DNA of 64,000 nt from contig NW_027488701.1 in assembly GCF_050948215.1 (NCBI RefSeq), positions 124,001-188,000 of the forward strand, in the 5' to 3' direction. How positions within the stretch are numbered: position 1 is the first letter of the stretch; each line of letters starts with the position of its first letter. Origin of the DNA: Halictus rubicundus (Eukaryota > Arthropoda > Insecta > Hymenoptera > Halictidae). Shown one piece after another: positions 19,600-29,629 of the stretch. The notes below the pieces were generated by a model. The model was given only the letters and a program-made list of their open reading frames with translations. It did no database searches and was not told the origin of the DNA. The position numbers and the translations under genes are program-made.

Positions 19600-21035
19600 A
19601 ATTTCATTATGTTTTATCATTGTATATATATAATATCAATTTCACTTCAAAGTACCGATTTAATTTTGATAAAATATAGCAGGCCGAAGGTCGTGGCTTC
19701 GCCTTAGCATCTCGTGACGCCACGCTTGTTTCGAACGCCTCGCGAAATTCACATTTTGGCCTCTGAACCAGAATAACCAGAGAGTTATCAAATCATTTCA
19801 ACGGAAAAATTGTGATTTCATTAGTTTCTTTTCGCAGAAATCGATTTTTTCCAAAATCCTGAGGTGACAGACAAATTTTGTGATCGGATTTGATGTCAGC
19901 GTGATAAAATCTACGAGAACAGATGTACAGAATGTCAAGAAAAATCTAACAGTGCATGGCATTGGATAAATCACAATTTTGTTTAAATATTCCAAGTTTA
20001 TTTTCAAAGTTAAAACATGTTTGTACCATAGTCTCTCTATTTTTCCCTTCTTTTGCAATATTTTAACTTCTAAAAAAAAATCATAGCTCTATCTCATTTC
20101 TATCGAAAGTTCTTTGATTTTGACAGAAACTTCGTCACTTTGTCAAATATAGTGTTACGAGTATCGATATGTTACGATATCGAGACATCACGCCGAATGG
20201 TCTTCGTTGTATCGTCGTCACTAAGACAACGCGGCTAACTTCTCGGTTTTATATATTGTAAACATATATAAAACTTTGGAAAATGCTATAAACTTTTATA
20301 TATATATGATATTATTCAAGTTTATTTTACGTTTAGTCTTTAGTTGTAAATTTGTATTTGTTTGTTTCTTAACTTCAGATTTGACATCTAAAGTAAAAAA
20401 ATATGACAAATTTTGTTTAATTTTTTATGCGCTTTGTGGCATAAAAAAAGCTGCTTTAATTTCATTTTGAATATAATTTTCTTTCTGACAGGAAGTAAAT
20501 TCTGACTCATTTTCTTTTTAAAAGAAGTCCTGTTAATATATGTATAAAATTATTATAATGTTAAGAATAAACTGATTCAATTTAATATAAATCAAATGAT
20601 TTCCTTAGCTTTTGCATACACGTGAGTTTGATTTCAGAGATAGTAGCAAAAAACTGCAAAGGTAATGTGACAACGAGTCCTGTGTATATCTATGCGCCCG
20701 TGGCAATGTACGTGTTAGCATGTGTTGGTCGGCTGAATCGGGCTCATGCAGAAATCAGTTTCACGAAACGCTTGTAAATTTACGGGTTTGATGACATGGC
20801 AACAGTGAGGCGAAGATGATATGTGGCAACCATGTCTAGTCGCTAGCTTTCTCTCTCAATTTTCGTTTCTCTTTTCCACTACTTTTCAAGTCGGCATTTC
20901 ATATATTCTTTTTTACCGATATGTCGTAGACGCGATGTAGTTCCACAAAAAAAATTTTAATCATTCCACAATCAGTTTTCCCTACTGACCGTTCGAGGAC
21001 CGTTCGAGGATTGGCGTGACAGTCAAGGCCAAATG
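19600..21035. other. AT-rich interior of the TTAA element
   Basis: No transposase or other coding homology on either strand; longest frames are under 90 codons and featureless. The direct repeat CCGTTCGAGGA occurs twice at about 20989-21010, near the right terminus. Confidence 0.6.
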
Positions 21036-21052
21036 CCTGCCGGCCCCCTTAA

Positions 21053-22966
21053 TTCGCTTGTTCAATTCGCGGTAGTCTACGCAAACCCTATACGAACCGT
21101 TTTTTTTTTTTTTGGTACAATAACCACTGGACTCGCATACTCGCTTTTACTCGGTTGGATCACTCCGTCCTTCAACCATTCATTTATTTGCTTGTTTAAT
21201 ACAGTCTTTTCTTTTGGTGCCAACCTCCGTGGTTTCAAGCTAACTGGCGAATGATCGTTTACCGATACAACTGTTTCGATTTTTGTGCTTACCGTACGTT
21301 CAGGCGTGTATTCCGCAATTACAGTCTCTAATCTGTCCTTATATTTACGCTCGACGTCTAATTCTTTAGCATTCACTTCGGTGCACAACACTCTCATCAG
21401 TTCACTACACACTGTTTCACTGTTGTTTTCCGCGTCTGCTTCTTCCCGGTCCTTCCCTGCCTCCTCCTTCCCGTCGGTGACGTTGACTGGAACTTCCTCT
21501 GCTTGTTCGGTTGCTGGTGGTATCCTCTGCATTTTTATTATTTCTCCTTGTCGTAGCTGTATTTCCACGTTCGCCAAGAAATCTTGCCCCAGTATCACGT
21601 CGTATGGTATCGTGTGCGTCGGTACCACAAACAAATTCAGATCGTATTCTTCGTTCTCTATCCTCACGTGGTTTTCAAACGTGCCGATAACCGGCGTCAG
21701 TGCGTTACCTGCTCCCGTAATAACCGTGGGTGTTGCTTTGAGCGAGGGACAGCCTGCTTCTTGATATTTTACTTTTGAAATTAACGAAAGTTCACTTCCA
21801 GAATCGATCAAAGCATGGCACTGTATATCGTTTATTCGTATATCGCGTGTCGTTCTTGACCTGGAGATGCAGTTTACGTTGACTGCGTTGTTACTGTTTT
21901 CTTGATTTGGGCAACGACTTGCGATATGTCCGAAGTTGTTGCATTTAAAGCATTTCGGTCCTTTTCCGCGTTCTGGGCAGTTCTTTGCTTCGTGATCGGG
22001 TATTCCGCAGGTGTTGCAGCGTGGTGCCCGTGGTTTGCTTGCCACGTTCGGTTTTTCTCTGCTTCCTGTCGTTTCATCTTTTTTCTTCGGATATACTTTC
22101 CGATCCGATTTCTTCTTCATCCGATCGTATACATCTAAATTAGCTTTTAATTGTTCGATTGTATCTGCCTGATACAGTATCATTTTATTGTGTTCCTGAT
22201 CCTGTATGCCGTCTACGATGTGTTCGATCAGTGCGTTGTCTTCTATATTACTTTCGCTAGCAATTTCCATCATTGCGTATATGTACTGTCGCCCTGTCTC
22301 GTGCGGCTTCCTCTTCCGTCTTGACAGCTGTGCGTGCACTTGAGCACTGTTCACCACGGTTTTAAATTCTTTTTGTAATCGTTCCTTTAAAATTTTCCAA
22401 GAGGTAACACCTCTTTGTGATGTCAAAAATTGCCTGGCTGACCCTTTCAACATCCTTTTCCCATAGACGAACATCTGCAGGTCATTCCACTGCAGTAGTG
22501 CACCGGTTTCTTCAAATTCGTCGAGCCATTTGCGGATCGACAATTTGTCATCGCCTGTGAAACACGGCAATGATTCCTCGACGTCGCGGATCGTGAATAT
22601 GCTTGTTTGTGTTTCCGTCTGTCGTTTCTTCATCTTTTTTCTTTGTTTTCTCTCAACCTCGTTCTCTTCTATTACGGATTCTTCAGATTCGAACTCTTCG
22701 TATTCCGATTCTTCAGTTCTCGCTTCTTCATCCTGCATTCCTTCGTATTCTTTCAATCGTTCCTGCAGTTCTGATTTCGTGCCCTTCGTGTTTAAATGTA
22801 ATTGTTTCAGCTTCTTCCTTAATTCCTGTATTTTCATTTCGTCTATTTTGGTCTCTTTTGTTTTTCGCGTGTCCAAGATGGTCTCGTCTATTTCGCTTTC
22901 TTCCGAACATGAGCCGGTTATCACATTGTTGATTCCATCTGCCATTGTTCCCCTTTCTTCTTTCAC
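21053..22966 (-). pseudogene. Gag-protease and RT start of the outer gypsy element
   Basis: A 629-codon frame with a SAP-like helix region near the start (ELRKKLKQLHLNTKGTKSEL) and acidic linkers. A capsid region follows (CFTGDDKLSIRKWLDEFEET), then tandem CCHC knuckles (CNTCGIPDHEAKNCP and CFKCNNFGHIASRCP), the protease CHALIDSGSELSLIS, and the RT N-terminus with EYASPVVIVPKKK. Gag and pol are one continuous frame here, unlike the other two gypsy elements. After VPKKK a run of 14 A shifts the frame. In the adjacent frame the RT continues YRVCVDYRELN to the TTAA insertion point. The homopolymer slip could be a real mutation or a sequence error. Confidence 0.88.
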
Positions 22967-23172
22967 TTTTCCTTTATCAGTCTTTTCACTAAAGCAATTC
23001 GTGCTGTTCCGTCAGTTATCACTCACTTATTGTTTCACTTTCACTTTTACTTGCGCGATAACTGTACCGTACCGACGAATGCCTCGTTTCGCTTTTCTCT
23101 TCGCCCGTTACGCTGTTGTCTCAAAATCGTCACGAGTGATCGCGTACCGATTTATATCGAAATTTTGGCTTT
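22967..23172. other. 5' leader of the outer gypsy element
   Basis: Untranslated region between the primer-binding site and the gag start; no motif recognised. Confidence 0.6.
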
Positions 23173-23190
23173 ATCCCGGACGAGCCCCCA
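23173..23190 (-). promoter_or_regulatory. Primer-binding site, tRNA-Pro type
   Basis: TGGGGGCTCGTCCGGGAT sits 2 nt inside the 5' LTR. It is the classic 18-nt tRNA-Pro complement known from many retroelements, so the primer assignment is good. Confidence 0.85.
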
Positions 23191-23192
23191 AT

Positions 23193-23551
23193 TGTAGGAT
23201 TGAGACGGGTAACGGACTAACAAAGTGTTCAATAAAACAAGAATTTAATATGAAAGGTCCAGAAAATAGGTTCAACGTACAATCAACTGCTCACGCTCGT
23301 GGTTCGAAGACGAAAGACCCCCAGGCCCGGCGCCTCCGCGCGTTTTATTTGTTTTTCCGCGTTCTCGAATCTTCGATGATCGCAACGGTCGCCACGCTTC
23401 TCGAAGCTTCCGAATTGTCGATACTCGCAACGGTCGCCACGCTTCTCGAAGCTTCCTGAATCGTCGATGCGTCTCCATGGCGGGAACGATCGCAACGTTC
23501 CGAAACGTCGCATCGAGACGCCTTCGCAGAGGGAACGCTCGCGCTCCCACA
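23193..23551 (-). repeat. 5' LTR of the outer gypsy element
   Basis: 359 bp from TGTAGGATTGAG to CGCTCCCACA (plus strand). Placement is fixed by the adjacent primer site. It contains a direct repeat of GCAACGGTCGCCACGCTTC (about 23383 and 23428) and TTCGAAG-like motifs. It has no match at the left end of the element. Confidence 0.7.
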
Positions 23552-23965
23552 TATGTATATATATGAGCTGTTTATTTTTAAAGTGGCCCAAGTCCATTTA
23601 TACTTAAATTGAGATATTTAAGGGTTTGTGTTTCAATGCAATTAAAAATCTACGTACAGAATACTAATGAGTCATACCGCTTAAGTGTATATAAAGGAGT
23701 TAAATTTATAGTTCCTATTAAAATAATGGCAATTATTAAGTGAATAATATGCGTTTTCTTATCAAGAATGGAGTTAGGCCAATTTCAAAATTAACAACCA
23801 GATTCGTTATAAAATTTGAAGGAGCCCAAGTCCATTCAACATAATTTAAGATGCTTCAAATCGAAAAAAACAATACTCAATTTATTTTATATATCTTTAC
23901 AACACTTCAAAAACATAATTTATGCGATTCAAAACATTTTTTAACTACATAAATTACAAAACAAT

Positions 23966-24337
23966 TTACTGCTCATCTACATTTTGTGTGTGTGAAAGGG
24001 ATTCGAAGAAATTATGATATTCCGGTGGTATATATCGTAGTAGGTCCATTATATCCTTGTATTTTGCTGTTGTAATGTGTCTGATATTTTTATACAGTTG
24101 TGTCAATACAATATATTCGAACTTTCTTGGTCTACCCCGATGTGGTAATAATTCCAGGACTTCAAAATGTTCATTCTCATTCACTAATGTCTTATAGAAA
24201 ATTTTACACAGTTCATTTCTGACAAAACGCATCCAACATATTTTTAACCAGTTTATCGATTCTCCGTTAGAATTTTTTACCCTTTTAAAAATTGCGTCTT
24301 CTAATAATTTTGTTGATACAAAATCTTCTTGTTTCAT
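23966..24337 (-). pseudogene. Sola-like transposase, C-terminal fragment
   Basis: 124 codons from MKQEDFVSTKLLEDAIF, with WLKICWMRFVRN, RGRPRKFEY, and a C-terminal helical segment YKDIMDLLRYIPPEYHNFF. These motifs occur at the C-terminus of a transposase family abundant in aphids and other insects. It is separated from the catalytic fragment at 24428-24693 by about 90 nt with stops, so the gene is broken by deletion. Confidence 0.7.
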
Positions 24338-24427
24338 TTAATTTACAATAAAGTTATTACCTTTTCGGCACTTTTTGATAATATTATAATAATGTTGGGG
24401 GACAAACAGTAAATTATTTTTTTTTTA

Positions 24428-24693
24428 TGACATTTCTACCACGCCAAAATCTCTATCATTTGGTAAAAACGAATATCCTGATATTAAGAATTTGTGATCT
24501 ATGATTTCCACATTATTTTCAACAGTTTGTACAATTTTTAGCCACATTAAAGCTACTTTAATGTTTCTATTTTGTCCTGCACACATGTCACTGTAAGCTA
24601 TAATGTGTCTTTCACTTCTTAAATTTTTAACATGTTTTAGGATGCATGAAGCTATTTCTTGAGCACCGTTTTTTGTAAAACTGAGGTTAACTT
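24428..24693 (-). pseudogene. Sola-like transposase, catalytic-core fragment
   Basis: About 87 codons: NGAQEIASCILKHVKN, then SDMCAGQNRN with a probable catalytic Asp, and ISGYSFLPNDRDFGVVE with further acidic residues, before a stop. The upstream part of the transposase is missing. Confidence 0.65.
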
Positions 24694-24849
24694 GTTAAAT
24701 ACTAATTAATTAAAATTACCTTCATTACTGCCTTCGGACATTATCAATAATAAATATCTCAATTTAAGTATAAATGGACTTAGGCCACTTTCAAAATAAA
24801 CGGCTCATATATTGTTTGAACTACCAGAAAGAAAGAAAGAAAACTACCA

Positions 24850-25190
24850 GAAAGAAAGGAGGTGTTAGCTGCGTTTCTTGATGTTCATGAAGCTTTTGAT
24901 AATGTTTGTGTTGATATTCTTCTTTCCAAACTTGCGAATATTGGCTGCTCACTTAATATCCTAAAATTCATCAAGTTCTTAACTCATGAAAGATTTGCGT
25001 TCTCTACTCTTTCTGAAGATACGAACAGAGTTGTCTGTAGGGGCGCCCCTCAGGGCGGCGTTCTTAGCCCTTTGCTATATATCATTTATGTTGCCAATAT
25101 CTCCGATAATGTAATGAGCTCTGTCACTGTCTCTCAATTTGTAGATGATAGTACTGTTTTCCATGAATTCGAATCTACTAGCAGTGGCAG
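24850..25190 (+). pseudogene. Non-LTR retrotransposon RT fragment
   Basis: About 110 codons of reverse transcriptase fingers and palm: LAAFLDVHEAFDNV (palm Asp of motif A), RGAPQGGVLSPLLYIIYV (motif B) and SQFVDDSTVF (motif C, FVDD). The order and spacing are those of Jockey/I/R1-type LINEs. It starts and ends abruptly without the rest of ORF2, a poly(A) tail or a target duplication, so it is an old internal fragment. GAAA-rich repeats (24826-24860) precede it. Confidence 0.85.
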
Positions 25191-26290
25191 AAATATTATT
25201 AAAGTTCCGTTTCACAACTATTTTTGTTTTGGGATTGTAACGAAAATTTAAGAAATGTAATTTGTAGAATCATGTCGGTTTCGGTATTGTAACGATTTCG
25301 GTATTCATCCAAAGGCTACGCCGAGTTTACACACGGCCGCGCGTCTCGGCCCCCTACTACATATTATTTAAAAATGCTTTCGAGTTAGGTATGTATATAA
25401 AAACTTGTATGTTACTAATTGTGCTAATTGTTTAATTATTTTTCATCAATAATCATTACGTATATCGGTATATCAACTATGATTATTGTTTTCAGGTAGA
25501 TGCAGCGACAGGACTGTTGACGTCAAACAAAATAAGACAGATGAGGTATCGATGAATTCTATAAGTATTGGTAAGCTAATAGAACTATGTAAACGAATTT
25601 AAATATGGAAGTACCTATTTGTAAACAAAAATCTAAATTTTCAGGAAACCAGCAAACCCAAAACATGGTAATATTATTGTAAAGAAAGTAATCTCTGTGC
25701 GCATGCATGGAGAGGGATGCCGAAGCAACCCGAGAGTTACCGAACCAAGCCGACGTGGTTCGTACCTGCGTCGTAATAAAAACTCTGTCGTGGTCGTGCG
25801 TAGTATCCACACGTTTTAAAAGAATAGAACCGTTCCACCTTATATATATATATATATATATATACATCAAAAGTATCATTGTTAAACCAAGTTAATAACT
25901 ACTTATAAAATATACATTGTTAACACAGATCAGTGATAAGCACCGCGCATTTTCCTCTCCACTTCCGCGCGGTACATTCTTTCCCTCGCAACAATTATGG
26001 AACAGCATTTGAAAACGATCATCGACTTACAGCGTCTACTACGATTTACGTCACTTTTAACCGCTTGTAGCTCGTGTCTATATCGATTTCGATGAAATTT
26101 TTAGGGTGTGCATAAAAAACATACATATATTGTGACGTCGCAGAATTGCCTACGTCCTTCCGAACCGATAACGAGAGGTCCGCCCACGCCTAGATGGAGG
26201 GGTTGCTGAAGGAGCAGGAGCTCGTTGTCCGGGACATCTGGAGCCCCAATTTCATTGCTAATGTACTATTTAATAATAATAATATTTAAT
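25191..26290. other. Mixed intergenic sequence, TA microsatellite at 25842-25863
   Basis: No coding homology or TE termini recognised; a TA dinucleotide run of about 22 bp is the only clear feature. Confidence 0.6.
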
Positions 26291-26297
26291 AAACCAT

Positions 26298-26870
26298 GGT
26301 GGCATTAATCGGCATAACATGCATTACTGGAGTGTAGAAAATCCCCACTGGTTACGACAAGTTGAACATCAACGTCTTTGGTCGGTTAACGTTTGGTGTG
26401 GAATCATGGGGAAAAAACTCATTGGTCCTTATTTTATTGAAGGTAATTTGAATGGAATCAAATATCGAAATGTCCTGGAACAGGAACTACCATCACTACT
26501 TGAACATGTTATCTTGGACGTTCGACAAAGTATGTGGTTTCAGCATGACGGTAGCCCAGCGCATTACTCAATAGCAGTACGGGAAGTATTAGACCGTGAA
26601 TACAATGGTCGGCGGATTGGCAGAGGTGGGCCGATTAATTGGCCTGCTAGGTCGCCTGATTTGACATCGCCGGATTTCTTTCTGTGGGGCTACCTAAAAG
26701 ATAAGGTTTATCAACAAGTGTCAACAATTCGTGAAAACATGGTAGAACGCATAAGAAACGCTTGCGCTGAAATTCCCGCAGATATGCTTCTGTCCTGTGT
26801 ACAGTCATTTGAAGAAAGGATTAATAAGTGTATTGAAGTTGAAGGTCAAAATGTCGAACACTTACTCTAA
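26298..26870 (+). pseudogene. DD41D transposase, C-terminal half
   Basis: About 190 codons, open, starting within the catalytic core (NRHNMHYWSVENPHWLRQ). The second catalytic Asp is in WFQHDGSPAHY and the third in SPDLTSPDFFLWGYL, with 41 residues between them. This defines the DD41D group (rosa/Visitor-type) and not mariner DD34D or Tc1 DD34E. The DNA-binding domain and first Asp are lost, so it is non-functional, though the remaining frame is uninterrupted. Confidence 0.85.
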
Positions 26871-27068
26871 TTAATTGAACAGTAAGAGGCAAGGAGAGAT
26901 CCGTTATAACGAGACACGATCAAGTGCACGCGTACCCGGCGAAAATTCAAAGTCGATTTTCTCGAAAACAAAGCCTCACATGAAAAAATTTTGTTCCATA
27001 TTTTCGACTTATTTTTTCATGTAGAATCATCCCCTTTTCGCTTGTACCATCAGTTACCGAACACCCTG
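26298..27068 (+). mobile_element. DD41D Tc1/mariner relic 1, 5'-truncated
   Basis: Only the right part remains. It holds the transposase C-terminal half followed by a roughly 190-bp tail that ends in ACCCTG at 27068, next to TA. Read inward the terminus is CAGGGTGTTCGGTAACTGAT, a typical insect mariner end. The left terminus and the N-terminal half of the gene are missing upstream of about 26298. Confidence 0.85.
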
Positions 27069-27082
27069 TATAACCCAGTATA

Positions 27083-27330
27083 TACAGAATATTTCACCTA
27101 ACTTGACCACCTTAAATATATCGCTTATTTTGCATGATAGAAAAAATGTCAGGGGTAGAAAATATTCTGTTTGAAGGCGCCAATGCGGTGATGGGCCGAA
27201 TTTTTTTCTCATGGTCATTTTTTTCGAGATTTCAAGGTCATCGTATGTTTTCTTAAATGGGAACGCATATTTCCACTACAACAGTCTTATACTTAGCTTA
27301 TGAAAAAACAAATCCAACGAGGTGTAATGT
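27083..27330. repeat. Possible mariner-type terminal fragment
   Basis: CAGAATATTTCACCTAACTTGACC follows TATA and resembles sub-terminal sequence of other insect mariners; the TTCAAGGTCA block near 27230 resembles that at 42513. No partner terminus or gene was found. Confidence 0.3.
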
Positions 27331-27765
27331 GTTGACATTCACGTGACCCTTAGCGAGGAAATTATGAAATGTTTGTCAGTAACTTCAGGGGCGTCGTTTA
27401 TGCGTTCGGGGACGGTAAATGAAGGAATTTAAATTTCATTGAAACGGTGTACCGTGTAATTGTTCCTGGTGCTTGTAAACAGACATTCGTATTCTCCTTT
27501 CATCGATTTGATATGTTTACAAGCATTATTATCAAAGCGATAATCTGACCACCCCATGGGACGACTGCACCATCCTCGCCGGGACCCCCTTGTCTGATGT
27601 CCGACATAGTCCTTCGTCCCGCGTCGTCGCCTCCGGGTTGTCTGGCCCGTGTGCAACGTTTCCATTTTCAAAAGATCTGTGCAGATGATTTTTCCTTGTA
27701 ACAGCCATGGGTTTGTCGATAGAAGATCGTTGCAAAATTTGCAACGTCACATATATATATATATA

Positions 27766-29621
27766 CAGGGTGGCCCACATAACTCTGAACAGCTCAATAT
27801 CTCGAAAACTATGCCATCGATTTTAAAGTTCTTAGTCTTAAATTGCATGGAACTGAAGGGCCTTCCTGACTACATAAACGTGAAGTGGCCTCCCTTCCCT
27901 TTTAACGGGGGAGGGGAGGTACCTTTATAATTTTAAATGGAAACCCCTATAAAATGTTACATATTTAGATTCTACAGGAAAAAACAAGTCAATTTTGTCG
28001 GAAACATTTTTTTGTCAGATACTTCCATGATGAGATATAACAGTTTGAAGTTTCGAGTTGTAGATACTTGAAGCGCTCGGAAATAGCGTTATGGAATAAT
28101 ACGCGCTTGAGTTCTTTTCTTATTCATGAAGAAACACAAACAATAATATTTACAATTCTTGAGTTTGACTCACTTATCTATGAAAACGTTTTCAGTTTAG
28201 AGCTGTTATTCAAGCAGTAACATTGTGATTATGGCTACTTTTGACACAGAAGTGAATATGTTATTAACGTTAGGTGTTTTTTGAACGTTATGGGATCAAA
28301 AAATGTCATGCAACATTTCATAATTTAGAAAAGCGGCTTCGCGAGCACGGTGAATTGTGTAAAAAAACTCGCAATAAACTTAAAGCTGTCACTAATGAAA
28401 ATAATAGTGCCAGTATTCTTGTTGCAATTACATTAAATCCTCATATTAGTCAACGTACACTTGCACAAACATCACATATTAGTCGTTCATCAATTCAACG
28501 AATTTTAAAACGGCAAAAGTATCATCCATATCACATGGTTTTATCACAAGAGCTTTCGATAGCAGATTACGATCACCGCGTAAGATTTTGTGAGTGGCTG
28601 CAGGGTGTTGTGAAAAATGACTTTTTGTGCAAAATACTTTTTTCCGATGAGGCCACTTTTATGAATTCAGGGCATGTAAATAGACATAATCTGCATTATT
28701 GGGCCGTGGAAAACCCAAATTGGATGCGATGTGTTCCCTTTCAACATCGATGGTCTTTAAATGTTTGGTGTGGCCTAATAGGAGACTTTGTGATTGGACC
28801 TTATTTTTTTCAAGAAACTGTAACATCTGCAAGTTATTGTGATTTCTTAAAAAATCATTTGCCTGCGCTTTTGGAAGATGTGCCACTGCACGTTAGAAGA
28901 GAAATGTGGTTCCAACAAGACGGCGCTCCTCCACATTTTGCAATCATCACCAGGCAATTTTTGAACGAAAAATTTGGGAACAAATGGATAGGTCGTGGGG
29001 GACCTCGTCAATGGACTCCTCGTTCCCCGATCTAAAACCATTAGATTTTTTCTTATGGGGATATGTAAAGGACAAAGTTATGTTTGAACCACCGACGACA
29101 AAAGAGGATATGAAACAAAGAATACGTGACGCTTGCGCTTCAGTGACTCCCGAAATGTTAAAAAATGTTAGAACAACTTTGATGTTTCGAGTAAGTAAAT
29201 GTTTACAAGCCCGTGGTGGACATTTTGAACATTTAATTTAAAGTACATTTTATTTCTTCACGAATAAGCAAAGGACTCAAGCGCGTATTATTCCATAACG
29301 CTATTTCCGAGCGCTTCAAGTACCTACAACTCGAAACTTCAAACTGTTATATCTCATCATGGAAGTATCTGACAAAAAAATGTTTCCGACAAAATTGACT
29401 TGTTTTTTCCTGTAGAATCTAAATATGTAACATTTTATAGGGGGTTCCATTTAAAATTATAAAGGTACCTCCCCTCCCCCGTTAAAAGGGAAGGGAGGCC
29501 ACTTCACGTTTATGTAGTCAGGAAGGCCCTTCAGTTCCATGCAATTTAAGACTAAGAACTTTAAAATCGATGGCATAGTTTTCGAGATATTGAGCTGTTC
29601 AGAGTTATGTGGGCCACCCTG
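27766..29621 (+). mobile_element. DD41D Tc1/mariner element 2, full length with long inverted ends
   Basis: 1856 bp flanked by TA (27764-27765, 29622-29623). Terminal inverted repeats are about 369 bp (27766-28134 and 29253-29621), starting CAGGGTGGCCCACATAACTC and highly similar along their length. They enclose one transposase gene with two frame breaks. The left target lies in a TA microsatellite. Long inverted ends are unusual for the group. Confidence 0.93.
28231..29241 (+). pseudogene. DD41D transposase, full length, two frame breaks
   Basis: The start MATFDTEVNMLLTLGVF at 28231 runs into a stop after a T-run. The frame continues as FFERYGIKKCHATFHNLEKRL, an N-terminal helix-turn-helix of the DUF4817 type. 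A second HTH (HISQRTLAQTSHISRSSIQ) and the core follow: FSDEATF, WFQQDGAPPHF, then SPDLKPLDFFLWGY, with 41 residues between the last two Asp. A second 1-nt break lies at about 29030 (after TPRSP). The C-terminus is RGGHFEHLI. All three catalytic Asp codons are present, so decay is limited to the two indels. Confidence 0.9.
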
Positions 29622-29629
29622 TATATATT

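Larger units (their letters stand above)
13127..21048. mobile_element. TTAA-flanked element with 13-bp inverted termini
   Basis: Both ends read GGGGGCCGGCAGG inward (13127-13139; complement at 21036-21048), and TTAA is present on both sides (13123-13126, 21049-21052). TTAA duplication is the hallmark of piggyBac-type transposition. Without the nested LTR element the insert is about 2.85 kb. It carries no recognisable transposase, so it is non-autonomous or of an unknown class. Its interior holds a 217-bp tandem array on one side, an inverted single copy on the other, and a tRNA-like stretch. The 5-G terminus differs from the CCC start usual for piggyBac ends. Confidence 0.85.
9666..23551 (-). 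mobile_element. Outer gypsy element of a three-level nest
   Basis: Read on the minus strand: 5' LTR (23193-23551), tRNA-Pro-type primer site, gag-protease (22966-21077), start of RT (to about 21053). It is interrupted at TTAA by the element at 13127-21048. RT, RNase H and integrase then resume at 13123 and run to about 10830, followed by a 3' UTR, purine tract and 3' LTR (10433 down to about 9666). Removing the inserted element and one TTAA restores a continuous RT reading (ELNKRI joins KRDHFPMPL). Defects are a 14-A homopolymer frame slip near 21100-21113 and a stop at 10965. The two terminal repeats do not match each other, so the structure is either chimeric or rearranged. The left boundary is approximate. 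Confidence 0.7.
23565..24806. mobile_element. Sola-like DNA transposon relic, 55-bp inverted ends
   Basis: 1242 bp. The left end GAGCTGTTTATTTTTAAAG and the reverse complement of the right end GAGCCGTTTATTTTGAAAG continue as inverted repeats for about 55 bp with 3 mismatches. A 4-bp duplication ATAT flanks it (23561-23564, 24807-24810). Two transposase fragments lie inside on the minus strand. Assignment to Sola rests on the remembered motifs SDMCAGQNRN and PNDRDFG and the 4-bp duplication. The N-terminal part is deleted, so it is non-autonomous. Confidence 0.75.

Noticed and set aside
22530..23459. A 309-codon plus-strand open frame with a Ser/Phe-rich product
   Set aside because: It is the antisense of the gag gene and leader of the outer gypsy element, where the minus strand has clear gag, zinc knuckles and protease. 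The Ser/Phe richness is what reversed Glu/Lys codons give.
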